Below are positions 1-9,272 of a stretch of DNA of 42,875 bases, in pieces. Source of the DNA: an uncultured Bacteroides sp. (GTDB lineage: Bacteria > Bacteroidota > Bacteroidia > Chitinophagales > Chitinophagaceae). The stretch spans positions 1 to 42,875 of the forward strand of contig CABHOP010000045.1 in the NCBI GenBank assembly GCA_902168085.1, written 5' to 3'. Each line of letters starts with the position of its first letter. Position 1 is the stretch's first letter. The notes beneath the pieces were generated by a model. It made no database searches. It was given only the letters and a program-made list of their open reading frames with translations, and had not been told where the DNA came from. The translations under genes were made by a program, and so were the position numbers.

Positions 1-2603
1 CAAAGACGGAGACACCACTCATGAAACAGCATGCGGAGATAAAGGCGCGTTATCCCGATGCAGTCCTTTTATTCCGTGTAGGCGATTTTTATGAAACCTT
101 TGGCGAGGATGCTATCATAGCTTCCCGCGTGTTGGGTATTACGCTTACCAAGCGTGCCAATGGCTCTGCATCGCATATAGAGCTGGCCGGTTTTCCGCAC
201 CATTCGGTAGATACCTACCTGCACAAGCTGGTAAAGGCAGGGTATCGTGTAGCCATCTGCGACCAACTGGAAGACCCGAAGACCGTAAAAGGCATTGTGA
301 AACGTGGTGTTACCGAACTGGTGACCCCTGGCGTAGCTACCAATGATAAGCTGCTGGAGAATAAGACCAATAACTTCCTCGCTGCCCTTTACCTTACCGA
401 TACCATGTGTGGTGTATCCTTTCTCGACATCAGTACGGGTGAGCTATATGCTGCACAAGGCAACGCTGAGTATATGGATAAGCTGCTGCAAAGCTTTCAG
501 CCATCGGAGGTGATACTATCGCGCCAACAGCAAAAACGATTTAAAGAAAACTTCGATTCCCGCGTATATACCTTTCAGTTGGAAGACTGGATATTCCAAG
601 ACCAGTATGCCTACGACCTGCTGCTGCAACATTTTCAAACCCAGTCGCTAAAGGGTTATGGCATAGAAGATATGCGTGCAGCCATCATAGCTGCCGGTGC
701 TGCACTTCATTACTTGAAAGATACCGAGCATATCAACCTGCAGCATATCAATACCATCCAACGCATCGTAGCCGATGACTTCCTGTGGATGGACAGGTTT
801 ACCATCCGCAACCTGGAACTGGTAAGCAGTAGCGATGAGAACGGTTGCTGCCTGTTGCAAACCCTGGATAATACCTGCACACCTATGGGTGCCCGCCTGC
901 TGAAACGCTGGCTGATATTCCCGCTGTATGATATAGCACGCATACAACGAAGGCAAGACCTTGTTAGCCATTTCATACTCAACCAGGATTTAAACCATAG
1001 TATCGTTAGCTGTATAAAACAGGTAGGCGATGTAGAAAGGCTGGTGGGCAAGATACCGCTGAAAAAAGCAAACCCGCGTGAAGTATTGCAACTGGCAAAA
1101 AGCCTGGAATGCATAGAACAGGTAAAACAGACCTGTGCTGATAGTGGTTTCGAGCCTTTGATAAGCCTTACCAATGCCATGCAGCCACTCACCAACCTGC
1201 ACCAGAAGATAAGGTCGGTCATTATAGAAGATGCCCCGGCACTGGCTGCCAAGGGTGGTATGATAAAAGACGGTATATCTGCCGAGTTGGATGACCTGCG
1301 TACCATATCGCGCAGCGGTAAGAACTACCTGTTGCAAATACAGCAGAAAGAAGCGGAACGTACGGGCATATCATCTCTGAAGGTGGCCTATAATAATGTA
1401 TTCGGCTATTACCTGGAAGTAACGAATGCGCACAAAGACAAAGTACCGGCAGAATGGATACGCAAGCAAACACTTGCCAATGCCGAACGCTATATAACAC
1501 CCGAACTGAAGGAATACGAAGAAAAGATACTGGGTGCAGAAGACAAGATACTGGCTATAGAGATGGACATCTATCAGAAGTTACTGGCCGAGATAGAACC
1601 TTATATAGCATCTATACAAACGAATGCGAACATCACCGCACAGCTTGATTGCCTGCTGTGCTTTGCCCATAATGCTAAGCAACACCAATACCGTCGCCCC
1701 GAAATAGTAGAGCAGGCCATACTGGACATAAAACAAGGCAGGCACCCCGTAATAGAACAACAATTACCCCCCGGTGAAGCCTACGTAGCCAACGACCTGT
1801 TGCTGGATAAAGAAGCACAGCAAATCATCATCCTCACCGGCCCCAACATGAGTGGTAAGTCGGCCTTGCTGAGGCAGGCGGCCATTATTAACATTATGGC
1901 ACACATGGGTAGCTTCGTACCGGCAGAGGCAGCAACCATAGGGCTTACCGATAAGATATTTACAAGGGTTGGGGCTTCCGACAACCTGAGCGGTGGCGAA
2001 AGTACCTTCATGGTAGAAATGAATGAAACGGCCAGTATCATCAACAACATCAGCGAACGCAGCCTTGTATTGCTCGATGAAATAGGCCGTGGTACCAGTA
2101 CCTACGATGGTATCTCACTGGCATGGTCGATAGTAGAATATTTATACCAGACGAGTGCCAAACCTAAAACACTCTTTGCTACTCACTACCATGAGCTGAA
2201 TGAACTGGAGCAGCAATTGCCGGGTGTAAAGAATTACCACATCACTCACAAGGAAACAGGTAACAAGGTCATCTTCCTGCGCAAGCTGGCACCGGGTGGT
2301 AGCCGCCATAGCTTTGGTATACAGGTAGCACGCATGGCCGGTATGCCCCCATCGCTCCTCAACCGTGCCGACCAGATACTGGCACTGCTGGAAGAAAAAC
2401 ATGGTGATGCGGGGCAAACAGCACAAAAGGTAAAAAGTATACAACAGCAAACCCACCTGCAGCTAAATATATTCGACGGCCTTACAGATGACCTGCGCCG
2501 TGTGCAGCAGATACTGAACGATACCGATATTAATACACTGACACCTGTAGAAGCATTGCTGAAACTAAATGAGCTGAAGGGCATCGTGAAGCAGTATAAA
2601 TAA
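1..2603 (+). CDS. mutS: DNA mismatch repair protein MutS (5' end outside window)
   Basis: Mismatch-recognition ATPase of methyl-independent mismatch repair; it clamps on mispaired DNA and recruits MutL. The mismatch wedge is seen in GDFYETF at about residues 21-27 counted from the ATG at position 21 (Phe and Glu of the F-x-E motif). The C-terminal ABC-type ATPase has Walker A GPNMSGKS near residue 607 and Walker B LDEIGRGTS near 685. The frame stays open upstream of that ATG and reads KTETPL before MKQ, which matches the usual family N-terminus (TPLMKQ), so the true start most likely lies before base 1 and the gene is cut by the window edge. Stop at 2601-2603. Identification is certain; only the start is unknown. 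Confidence 0.97.
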   Translation, partial: KTETPLMKQHAEIKARYPDAVLLFRVGDFYETFGEDAIIASRVLGITLTKRANGSASHIELAGFPHHSVDTYLHKLVKAGYRVAICDQLEDPKTVKGIVKRGVTELVTPGVATNDKLLENKTNNFLAALYLTDTMCGVSFLDISTGELYAAQGNAEYMDKLLQSFQPSEVILSRQQQKRFKENFDSRVYTFQLEDWIFQDQYAYDLLLQHFQTQSLKGYGIEDMRAAIIAAGAALHYLKDTEHINLQHINTIQRIVADDFLWMDRFTIRNLELVSSSDENGCCLLQTLDNTCTPMGARLLKRWLIFPLYDIARIQRRQDLVSHFILNQDLNHSIVSCIKQVGDVERLVGKIPLKKANPREVLQLAKSLECIEQVKQTCADSGFEPLISLTNAMQPLTNLHQKIRSVIIEDAPALAAKGGMIKDGISAELDDLRTISRSGKNYLLQIQQKEAERTGISSLKVAYNNVFGYYLEVTNAHKDKVPAEWIRKQTLANAERYITPELKEYEEKILGAEDKILAIEMDIYQKLLAEIEPYIASIQTNANITAQLDCLLCFAHNAKQHQYRRPEIVEQAILDIKQGRHPVIEQQLPPGEAYVANDLLLDKEAQQIIILTGPNMSGKSALLRQAAIINIMAHMGSFVPAEAATIGLTDKIFTRVGASDNLSGGESTFMVEMNETASIINNISERSLVLLDEIGRGTSTYDGISLAWSIVEYLYQTSAKPKTLFATHYHELNELEQQLPGVKNYHITHKETGNKVIFLRKLAPGGSRHSFGIQVARMAGMPPSLLNRADQILALLEEKHGDAGQTAQKVKSIQQQTHLQLNIFDGLTDDLRRVQQILNDTDINTLTPVEALLKLNELKGIVKQYK

Positions 2604-2668
2604 TGTTGGCATGCATTTTCTGTCCTTATGCTGAACATTTATAATAAATTGCTTGTTGTAAGGACACT

Positions 2669-3364
2669 ATGAATGCATCGAAAAGATTACTATCGTTTAC
2701 CGCTATTATGATATCCGTCTCGTTTATCATACAATTGGCTTCGTGTATCACCCCGCGCAGAGGCCCGCAGAAAGCTTACAACAGGGTAGTGGATTCAAAT
2801 ATGGTATTCGATGCTATCATTGTTCCCGGCATACCGTATGAAGGCGTAGTATGGGATTCTGTAATGAAAGCACGTGTTATATGGTCGTGGGTATTGTATA
2901 AAAATGGCATAGCAAAGAATGTGATATATTCGGGTGGGGCCGTGTACTCGCCTTATATAGAGGCTAAGGTAATGGGCCTCTTCGCACAGAAATTGGGCAT
3001 CCCTGCCGGGCATATTTTTTACGATACACTTGCTAAGCACAGTACGGAGAATGTGTATTATTCTTACCTGTTGGCAAAGCAACTGGGCTTCAAGTCATTG
3101 GCATTAGCTACCGACCCGTTCCAGTCGTTCCTGCTAAAAAGCTTTACCCGCAAGCGGTTTACAACGCCTATCTATCATATCCCTTTTATCACAGACACAC
3201 TGGCCGTACATAATCATCTGAAGCCTAAAATAAATGCTAAGCGTGCATTGACAAATAATTTTAAGTCGATAAAGGAAGATGAAGGTTTCTTCAAACGCCT
3301 TCGTGGCACCTTTGGCAAGGATATAGACTGGGATAAGCACAATGGAAAGCTGGAGGCACTGTAA
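2669..3364 (+). CDS. YdcF/SanA-like DUF218 family lipoprotein
   Basis: 231-residue protein of the DUF218 (YdcF/SanA) family, whose members are envelope proteins of poorly known biochemical role. The N-terminus is a lipoprotein signal: a charged start, a hydrophobic stretch, then LASC with the acylated Cys at residue 26. The core has the family look: a strand ending DAIIVPGIPYEG, then a predicted strand IYSGGAVYSPYIEA, then the acidic/polar HSTENVYYS motif. It follows mutS by 65 bases on the same strand, with no clear terminator between. Family call is good; function cannot be stated further. Confidence 0.8.
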   Translation: MNASKRLLSFTAIMISVSFIIQLASCITPRRGPQKAYNRVVDSNMVFDAIIVPGIPYEGVVWDSVMKARVIWSWVLYKNGIAKNVIYSGGAVYSPYIEAKVMGLFAQKLGIPAGHIFYDTLAKHSTENVYYSYLLAKQLGFKSLALATDPFQSFLLKSFTRKRFTTPIYHIPFITDTLAVHNHLKPKINAKRALTNNFKSIKEDEGFFKRLRGTFGKDIDWDKHNGKLEAL

Positions 3365-3387
3365 ACTTCTGTGCTTACCTTTACAAA

Positions 3388-3954
3388 GTGAAACTATATA
3401 TAAAGAATATGGTTTGCAACCGTTGCATCATGGTTGTAAAAAAACTGCTGGAAGATAATGACCTGCATCCCGTTGCTGTATCATTGGGGGAAGTAGTACT
3501 ACAGGAAGATGCTATAGATGACAAGCAGCAACAAACCATCCAGCATGCTTTGACCGAAATAGGCTTCGAGCTGATAGATGACAGGAAACAGCGTATAATA
3601 GAACAAATAAAGAACGCGGTAGTAGAACTGGTACACCATAGCACCGAACAGATAAGTGTAAAGTATAGCGTCTTCATCAGCGAAAAGACAGGTATGGAAT
3701 ATACCTATCTCAGCAAGCTCTTCAGCGAGGTGGAAGGGGTAACTATAGAGCATTACATCATCAGCCAGAAGATAGAACGGGTGAAGGAACTATTGGTGTA
3801 CGACGAGCTATCACTGAGCGAAATAGCAGACAATATGGGTTACAGTAGTGTAGCGCACCTCTCTGCTCAGTTCAAAAAGATAACCGGCCTTACTCCCACC
3901 TTTTACAAGAACCTCGGTATTCATCACCGCATACCCATAGATAAGGTGAAGTAA
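3388..3954 (+). CDS. AraC-family regulator with N-terminal HMA-like (CxxC) domain
   Basis: 188-residue two-part protein. Residues 1-65 look like a heavy-metal-associated (HMA) ferredoxin-like domain, with NMVCNRC placing a CxxC pair at Cys10 and Cys13. Residues about 105-185 form an AraC-type double helix-turn-helix (SLSEIADNMGYSSVAHLSAQFKKITG). The start chosen is GTG at 3388; the next ATG at 3409 would remove the first strand of the HMA fold, so GTG is preferred. TACCTTTA at 3376-3383 resembles a -7 box and would give a very short leader. A metal- or thiol-sensing transcription factor is an inference from the domain order; no metal transporter lies beside it, and its target is unknown. Confidence 0.8.
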   Translation: MKLYIKNMVCNRCIMVVKKLLEDNDLHPVAVSLGEVVLQEDAIDDKQQQTIQHALTEIGFELIDDRKQRIIEQIKNAVVELVHHSTEQISVKYSVFISEKTGMEYTYLSKLFSEVEGVTIEHYIISQKIERVKELLVYDELSLSEIADNMGYSSVAHLSAQFKKITGLTPTFYKNLGIHHRIPIDKVK

Positions 3955-3994
3955 CTATTCAAACACGCGATACCCGTATTTCGAATTAAAAAGA

Positions 3995-4017
3995 AAGCCC
4001 CTTATCAAAAGGGGCTT
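3995..4017. terminator. Shared rho-independent terminator
   Basis: Perfect 7-bp stem AAGCCCC / GGGGCTT with a 9-base loop lies between the convergent regulator and VOC genes. The U-rich tail (TCTTTTTAATT) is on the minus-strand transcript, so it serves mainly the VOC gene; it may also stop the plus-strand transcript. Confidence 0.8.
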
Positions 4018-4021
4018 CTCT

Positions 4022-4411
4022 TTACTGTTTCAGTTGCACTATTACTATTTCGTTCCCATACAGGTCGTAGCAATGCAGGAAGCTGTATTGCGGGCTATCT
4101 ACCGGCGCTATCTCTATGCGCACATTATTTGCCAGCAGGCGTTCATACATCGTATCTATATCATCGGTATACAGCACCATAGCGGGTTGCTGATGGGTTT
4201 GGCTGCCTACCAGTTGCTCCTGTTGTTTGCCATCGGCTTTTAAGAACCATATGCCGGCCTCACCATTGCCTATACCTACATGCAGAAAACGCAACCCGAA
4301 ACTGCTATTCTCATCGAAAAGTATTTTAGCGTTAAAGTTTGTTTTATAAAAATCCAGTGCTTCATCATAGTCTCGCACCAGCATTACCATACGTCCGAAT
4401 TCTATGTTCAT
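4022..4411 (-). CDS. VOC (glyoxalase/bleomycin-resistance fold) family protein
   Basis: A small vicinal-oxygen-chelate protein of about 129 residues. It begins with the typical first module (FGRMVMLVRDYDEALDFYKTNF), continues with FLHVG and a second half LYTDDIDTMYERLLANNV, and closes with the family's usual FxDPxGNxxxL-like strand as CYDLYGNEIVIVQL. The open frame extends to 4450, but the ATG at 4409-4411 (MNIEFGRMVML) is where family members begin and is chosen as the start. Substrate cannot be told. It lies 60 bases downstream of the MATE gene on the same strand and may share its transcript. Confidence 0.82.
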   Translation of the reverse strand: MNIEFGRMVMLVRDYDEALDFYKTNFNAKILFDENSSFGLRFLHVGIGNGEAGIWFLKADGKQQEQLVGSQTHQQPAMVLYTDDIDTMYERLLANNVRIEIAPVDSPQYSFLHCYDLYGNEIVIVQLKQ

Positions 4412-4471
4412 TTTGCAAAAGTTTTTTAGCAGGCTATTAAAGCCCAGCATCTATTCAATTCATATCATACA

Positions 4472-5884
4472 TTACACCTGTATTGTTTTCCATTTACCCC
4501 TGCGGAAGATGAGGATAGCCACAATGGCTATAGCACTTTCGGCAATAGATATGGCAGCATACACGCCCGATGGCCCCCAGTTCACCACCTTTGCCAGCAC
4601 ATAAGCCAGCGGTATCTGGAATGCCCAGAAGCCAAACAGGTTGATGATAGTAGGTGTCTTGGTATCACCGGCACCGTTGAAGGATTGCGATACCACCATG
4701 CCGTAACCGTAAAATGCATAACCAAGGCTCACCAGGCGTAGGCATTGCACACCGTTTTCCACCACTGCCGGTTCATGTGTGAATAGTTTAATAATCCATT
4801 CAGCACAGGTAAAGAATATAATGGCTATCGTTACCAGGAATATCATATTATAGCGAGCCGTTTTCCATACAGACTGTTCTGCACGGTCGGGCTTCTTCGC
4901 ACCCAGGTTTTGCCCTACCAGTGTAGCGGCAGCATTCGCCATACCCCATGCGGGCAGTATGGCAAAAACAATAACACGGATGCCTATAGTATAGCCCGCC
5001 AGTGCATCGCTGCCAAAGCTGGATAGGATACGTACCAGGAATACCCAACTGGCCGATGCTATCAGGAATTGCGCCGTACCGCCCGATGCTATCTTGATGA
5101 TATTGGCAATGATAGGCATATCGATACCAATATGCTTGCGCAGTATTTTTATCATACCCTTGCCTTTGAAGAGGTGGTATACCTGGTAAATAACCCCGGA
5201 ACCACGGCCTATAGTAGTAGCCATTGCCGCACCTGTAAGCCCGTAGGCAGGTATCGGCCCCCAGCCGTTGATGAGGATTGGGCAGAGTATTATGTTCAAT
5301 GCATTGGCTATCCATAGCGAACGCATAGCGATAGTAGCATCGCCCGCACCACGAAATACACCATTGATAAGGAACAGCATCATGATAACGATATTGCCAC
5401 CCATCAGCAATTGTGTGTAACGGTAGTTGTTTTCGGCTACACGGGTTTCCGCACCCATTAGCAGCAGCAGGTCTTTGGCAAAGAAGATGCCCACGAGGCT
5501 TATAATAATACTGAAGAATAAGCCTACGTATATGGCCTGCATACCGGAGTGTGCAGCACCATCGGGGTTTTTCTCACCCACACGGCGGGCCACTATGGCA
5601 GTAGCACCCATACCCAGGCCCATAGCAATGGAGTAAATAAGTGTAAGCATAGATTCGGTAAGGCCTACCGTAGCGACGGCATCTACGCCCAGTTTGCTTA
5701 CAAAGAATACATCCACTACCGCAAACAGTGATTCCATTGCCATTTCCAGTATCATAGGTACCGATAGCATAAAGATGGCACGGTTGATACTGCCGGAAGT
5801 ATATTCCTGTTCAACGCCGGTGATGGCTTCTTTAAATAGTTTAAACAGATTAAACGTACGTGACGATTGTACACGCTGTGTCAT
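4472..5884 (-). CDS. MATE family multidrug/toxin efflux transporter
   Basis: 470-residue integral membrane protein with the two-fold repeated six-helix bundle of MATE exporters, which move cationic drugs, metabolites or toxins out in exchange for Na+ or H+. Family features visible are SVPMILEMAMESLFAVVDVFFVSKLG in the first helices, VGLTESMLTLIYSIAMGLG, and the pseudo-repeat ILPAWGMANAAATLVGQNLGA in the second half. A cytosolic N-terminal tail of about 30 residues precedes the first helix. It is preceded by a structured leader of about 150 bases (see the RNA feature at 5932-6019), which suggests control at the RNA level. The substrate is unknown. Confidence 0.92.
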   Translation of the reverse strand: MTQRVQSSRTFNLFKLFKEAITGVEQEYTSGSINRAIFMLSVPMILEMAMESLFAVVDVFFVSKLGVDAVATVGLTESMLTLIYSIAMGLGMGATAIVARRVGEKNPDGAAHSGMQAIYVGLFFSIIISLVGIFFAKDLLLLMGAETRVAENNYRYTQLLMGGNIVIMMLFLINGVFRGAGDATIAMRSLWIANALNIILCPILINGWGPIPAYGLTGAAMATTIGRGSGVIYQVYHLFKGKGMIKILRKHIGIDMPIIANIIKIASGGTAQFLIASASWVFLVRILSSFGSDALAGYTIGIRVIVFAILPAWGMANAAATLVGQNLGAKKPDRAEQSVWKTARYNMIFLVTIAIIFFTCAEWIIKLFTHEPAVVENGVQCLRLVSLGYAFYGYGMVVSQSFNGAGDTKTPTIINLFGFWAFQIPLAYVLAKVVNWGPSGVYAAISIAESAIAIVAILIFRRGKWKTIQV

Positions 5885-5931
5885 ACAAGTGATTTGTGAT
5901 CAGGTTAAAAAAAATAAATAACAATAAACGA

Positions 5932-6019
5932 GAACCCCTGCGTGTAACGGCCGCAGGCTATCAGAATTCGGAAAATCTCGCCCGAATGGTATCGGGCTGC
6001 AATTAGCAGATCATGGTTC
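5932..6019 (-). ncRNA. Candidate structured leader RNA (riboswitch-like) of the MATE gene
   Basis: On the minus strand four helices nest as a cloverleaf. P1 is GAACC/GGTTC (6015-6019 with 5932-5936). P2 is CTGC/GCAG (6006-6009 with 5997-6000). P3 is CCCGA/TCGGG (5992-5996 with 5981-5985). P4 is CCTGCG/CGCAGG (5952-5957 with 5937-5942), stacked directly on P1. A 23-base junction lies between P3 and P4. CCGAAT at 5966-5971 (minus-strand sense) could instead pair with ATTCGG at 5982-5987, opening P3. A U-rich stretch (5905-5928) follows P1/P4, so P4 could work as a terminator. I do not recognise it as a known riboswitch class; it is a prediction from pairing alone. Confidence 0.45.
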
Positions 6020-6035
6020 GAAAAGAATGAGGCTG

Positions 6036-6043
6036 CAAATATA
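6036..6043 (-). promoter_or_regulatory. Probable -7 box (TATATTTG) for the MATE leader
   Basis: Exact match to the Bacteroidota TAnnTTTG element on the minus strand, placed so that transcription would begin just before the structured leader. A TTG at the ideal 19-base spacing is missing; TTGs occur at 16 and 22 bases. Confidence 0.45.
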
Positions 6044-6106
6044 GAAAAAGGGCTGATAACAAACTCAACCCCTCTAAATTTTTTTTATGACAGCTCGTAA
6101 CGTGTG

Positions 6107-6667
6107 TTATCTGTTATACAAGCTCATAGTTTTGGCTATGCCCTGGGCTGCAAAACTTTCTATAATGTCTATACTCTTGATTACCTTGTCTTTTACTATC
6201 GGCAACTCCTCGCTTGTCCACTTGCTCAGCACAAAATCGGCCTGTCTTCCCTTGGGATAATTGTTACCGATCCCAAACCGTAAGCGTGGATATTGGTCGG
6301 TCTGTAGAATTAATTCTATGTTTTTCAGCCCGTTATGGCCGGCAGCACTACCGCCTTGCCGCAGCCTCAAAGCTTCTATAGGCAGTGCCAGGTCGTCCAG
6401 TATCACCAGTATATTTTCTATAGCTATCTTCTCTTTATCCATCCAGTACTTTACTGCCTTGCCGCTCAGGTTCATATAGGTGGTAGGTTTAATCATTACA
6501 AACTGTTTTCCTTTCCATTTACAATGGGCGACATAAGCATGACGGTCTAACGTAAAACTACCTCCGTGTTTAATGACAAAAGCATCGGCTACGTCAAAAC
6601 CGATATTGTGTCTTGTCATATCATATTCCATGCCTATATTACCAAGTCCGACTATCAGGTATTTCAT
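6107..6667 (-). CDS. pth: Peptidyl-tRNA hydrolase
   Basis: 186-residue enzyme that cleaves peptidyl-tRNAs dropped by ribosomes, freeing the tRNA. The N-terminal VGLGNIGMEYDMTRHNIGF carries Asn10 and catalytic His20 exactly where the family has them. The central ILDDLALP (catalytic Asp) and GGSAAGHNGLKNI (tRNA-binding loop) are intact, and RLRFGIGNNYP follows. Length is normal. The start at 6667 gives the classic MKYLIVGLGN opening. It is transcribed divergently from the PKD gene and lies upstream of the MATE leader. Confidence 0.96.
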   Translation of the reverse strand: MKYLIVGLGNIGMEYDMTRHNIGFDVADAFVIKHGGSFTLDRHAYVAHCKWKGKQFVMIKPTTYMNLSGKAVKYWMDKEKIAIENILVILDDLALPIEALRLRQGGSAAGHNGLKNIELILQTDQYPRLRFGIGNNYPKGRQADFVLSKWTSEELPIVKDKVIKSIDIIESFAAQGIAKTMSLYNR

Positions 6668-6833
6668 GGTTGCGAAGTTAATATCTATTAGATTTAACAG
6701 GTTTTTTTGTAAAAATTATTTGAATTACCCAACTATAAAATCTAATTAAATGTCCTTATATTAGTAGCTTAGAAATGAAATGTTAGGATTTGGTTATACC
6801 CGAATTAACATTTATATATAAAACACCTGTTAA

Positions 6834-9173
6834 ATGCGAAAAATATTATCCTTTTTAGCTGTTTTAGGCACGTTGTCTTACCAGGCAATGGCGGCTTTTA
6901 ATCCTGTAACACATTTGTCCGGTACTAATACCATTAATGGGGTAGCAGTAACTGTAGCGCCTATCGGTGCCGCTAGTAATGCTAATATGTGCGTAGCAGG
7001 CCCTTATTTCATTGGTTATTTACCGGGAGGTTATCAATACAACTTCAGCCCAACCAATAGGGTCACACACATTCGCCTGAATGTGGCGGATATGCAAAGG
7101 GATGATACTTTGTACGTAAAAATTAACGGCGTTGCATTCCCTCTGAACAACAGCATGGTTACAGATCTGCTGGCGTGTCCGGATACAACCTGGGGAACGG
7201 TAAATACTTTTGGCGGTAAGTTGATAACTACAGCCCCGGCCGGTACCAGAACAGATGCTATCGTAACATTTGCATCAAGCCCCAGCTTTATCAGCCAGCT
7301 TGAAATATTGCATGATCATGGTAATACTAACTCAGGCGGTCTGATCTATTCACTGGAATTTGATGTTGACTCTTGTAATCAGCCGTTTAAAGCAAAAGCT
7401 GATTCACCATATTGCAGTGGACGCTCTTTGCAATTACGTGCTACAGATTTCCCTAACGCAACCTTTACATGGGCTGTATATACCGGTACACCACCAACAC
7501 TAACACCCGGTGTATGGACTTCAAACGTAAGGGAGCCTGTTGTGCCAAGTGTAACCTTCACCGGTAATTACGATTACTATGTAGCTACTGCAACACGTGG
7601 TGCATGTACGTATACAGATACTGCTAAAATATTGGTAGACCTTACACCAACTGCCGTAATGGAAATAGCAGGCCCTAAATGTGCCGGCGACGAAGACACA
7701 GTAAAAGTACGTGCAGCACTGCCGGCGGGTGGTTATGTAATGATAGGTAAACCTAATAATACATGGGTGAAACCAAATACGCCACCTACATTCGACTTTA
7801 TTACACTTCCTAATATTCAGATATCAGATGCCGGTATTTATCGCGGTTTTGCGGTGAACTCCACCGGTTGCAAATCTGATACTGCATCTATTAATGTTAC
7901 ACTTAACCCACTTGTAAAGGCCGACTTTACGTTTGTTGAAGCACCGGGTTGTGAACAGGATAGTGTGAAACTGACAGATATGTCTTTGGGTAATACTACC
8001 TGGAGATGGGAGTTTGGCGATGGTAATACACTCATGGGTAGTGACCCTGCCATACACCAAAATCCGACACACATTTATTCTGCGCAAGGTAGCTATGATA
8101 TAGAATTGTTTGTTACCAACGGCCAATGTAATGATAGTATTACCAAAAAAGTGATATTCTATCACCCGTTGTCAGCAGATTTCACAATGAGTGCGGATAG
8201 TATTTGCCAAAATCTGCAAATAGATTTCACAAACCTTTCAGAAGCGACACCTGCTACCATACCTACTTACCTGTGGGATTTCAAAGATGGTAGTACTGAT
8301 TACAATTTCAATACAAGCCATATCTTTCAAAACTATGGTGTGTACTATGTGTCTTTGACCATTACGGACTATTTGGGCTGTTCTAAAACACATACAGATA
8401 CATTGGTTGTTGACTCATTAGGTTCTGCCAGCTTCTTCTCCGATACTGTAATATGTAATGGTGAAAATATCAAGTTCCTGGGTGACTACTCCCTGATTGG
8501 TGGTACCTATGCGGAATGGAATTTTGGAGATGGCCACATAATACAAGACCAGTTCCAGATAGAGCATGCTTTCGATAAGCCGGGCGAATATGAAGTGCGA
8601 CTGACAGCTAATTATCGTATATGTCCTGATACAACATACATCCAAAAGATATATGTTAAGCCTTATCCGAACATAGACCTGGGGCCTGATACTACAATTT
8701 GTCCTCAAGGTGCGCCTGTCTTGCTTACAGACCTGGTTAACTCAGGAAATCCCGCCATCAAATGGCGCTGGAATACGGAAACGAAGGATACGTCATCTTC
8801 AATTCTGGCACGTCACCCAGGTATGTATGCTGTAACGGTGGAACAGGATGGCTGTTTTGCTACAGATACTGTAGAGGTTAAGAAAAATTGCTATATCGAC
8901 ATTCCTAATGTCTTTACGCCAAATAATGACGGATATAATGATTACTTCCTGCCAAGGCAATTCCTGTCGCGCAATGTGAGCAAATTCAACATGGTGATAT
9001 ACAACCGCTGGGGTGAAATGATATTTGAAACAAACAGCCTTAACGGACGTGGCTGGGATGGTAAAGTGAATGATAAAGAACAACCAAACGGTGTATACGT
9101 TTACATGATAAAAGTATCGTTTGCCAATGGTACAAATGAGAACTACCAGGGCAACGTAACGTTGTTGAGATAA
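6834..9173 (+). CDS. Secreted PKD-domain protein with type B T9SS sorting domain
   Basis: 779-residue exported protein. A Sec signal peptide (MRKILSFLAVLGTLSYQAMA) is followed by an N-terminal region of about 160 residues of unknown fold, an Ig-like region (about 180-355), then three PKD-like modules marked by WRWEFGDGN, YLWDFKDGS and AEWNFGDGH. The last 90 or so residues are a gliding-motility-associated C-terminal domain: NVFTPNNDGYNDYF, then IYNRWGEMIFE and GWDGK, ending NVTLLR. That domain directs secretion by the type IX system as a type B cargo. It is likely a surface or secreted adhesin; no catalytic domain is visible. It stands alone between a divergent gene and a strong terminator. 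Confidence 0.88.
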   Translation: MRKILSFLAVLGTLSYQAMAAFNPVTHLSGTNTINGVAVTVAPIGAASNANMCVAGPYFIGYLPGGYQYNFSPTNRVTHIRLNVADMQRDDTLYVKINGVAFPLNNSMVTDLLACPDTTWGTVNTFGGKLITTAPAGTRTDAIVTFASSPSFISQLEILHDHGNTNSGGLIYSLEFDVDSCNQPFKAKADSPYCSGRSLQLRATDFPNATFTWAVYTGTPPTLTPGVWTSNVREPVVPSVTFTGNYDYYVATATRGACTYTDTAKILVDLTPTAVMEIAGPKCAGDEDTVKVRAALPAGGYVMIGKPNNTWVKPNTPPTFDFITLPNIQISDAGIYRGFAVNSTGCKSDTASINVTLNPLVKADFTFVEAPGCEQDSVKLTDMSLGNTTWRWEFGDGNTLMGSDPAIHQNPTHIYSAQGSYDIELFVTNGQCNDSITKKVIFYHPLSADFTMSADSICQNLQIDFTNLSEATPATIPTYLWDFKDGSTDYNFNTSHIFQNYGVYYVSLTITDYLGCSKTHTDTLVVDSLGSASFFSDTVICNGENIKFLGDYSLIGGTYAEWNFGDGHIIQDQFQIEHAFDKPGEYEVRLTANYRICPDTTYIQKIYVKPYPNIDLGPDTTICPQGAPVLLTDLVNSGNPAIKWRWNTETKDTSSSILARHPGMYAVTVEQDGCFATDTVEVKKNCYIDIPNVFTPNNDGYNDYFLPRQFLSRNVSKFNMVIYNRWGEMIFETNSLNGRGWDGKVNDKEQPNGVYVYMIKVSFANGTNENYQGNVTLLR

Positions 9174-9190
9174 TATCTTTAAGAGGAATA

Positions 9191-9227
9191 AATAATAAAG
9201 GGCTGTGTCAAACAGCCCTTTATTATT
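9191..9227. terminator. Strong bidirectional terminator
   Basis: A perfect 16-bp stem (AATAATAAAGGGCTGT with its complement) closes a 5-base loop. It lies 17 bases after the PKD gene stop and 45 bases after the end of the convergent hldD gene. The A/T flanks provide a U tract in both directions. Confidence 0.92.
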
Positions 9228-9272
9228 TTATGGAATTTGATCAGAAATAGTAAGCGTAGCTGACAATGACAA

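Noticed and set aside
21-2603. mutS starting at the ATG at 21
   Set aside because: The frame is open upstream and reads TPL just before MKQ, the usual family N-terminus, so the start is off the window.
5932-6030. tRNA gene (a GGTTCGA sequence occurs at 6015-6021)
   Set aside because: The arms do not give a 7-bp acceptor stem or anticodon stem, and the promoter points the other way.
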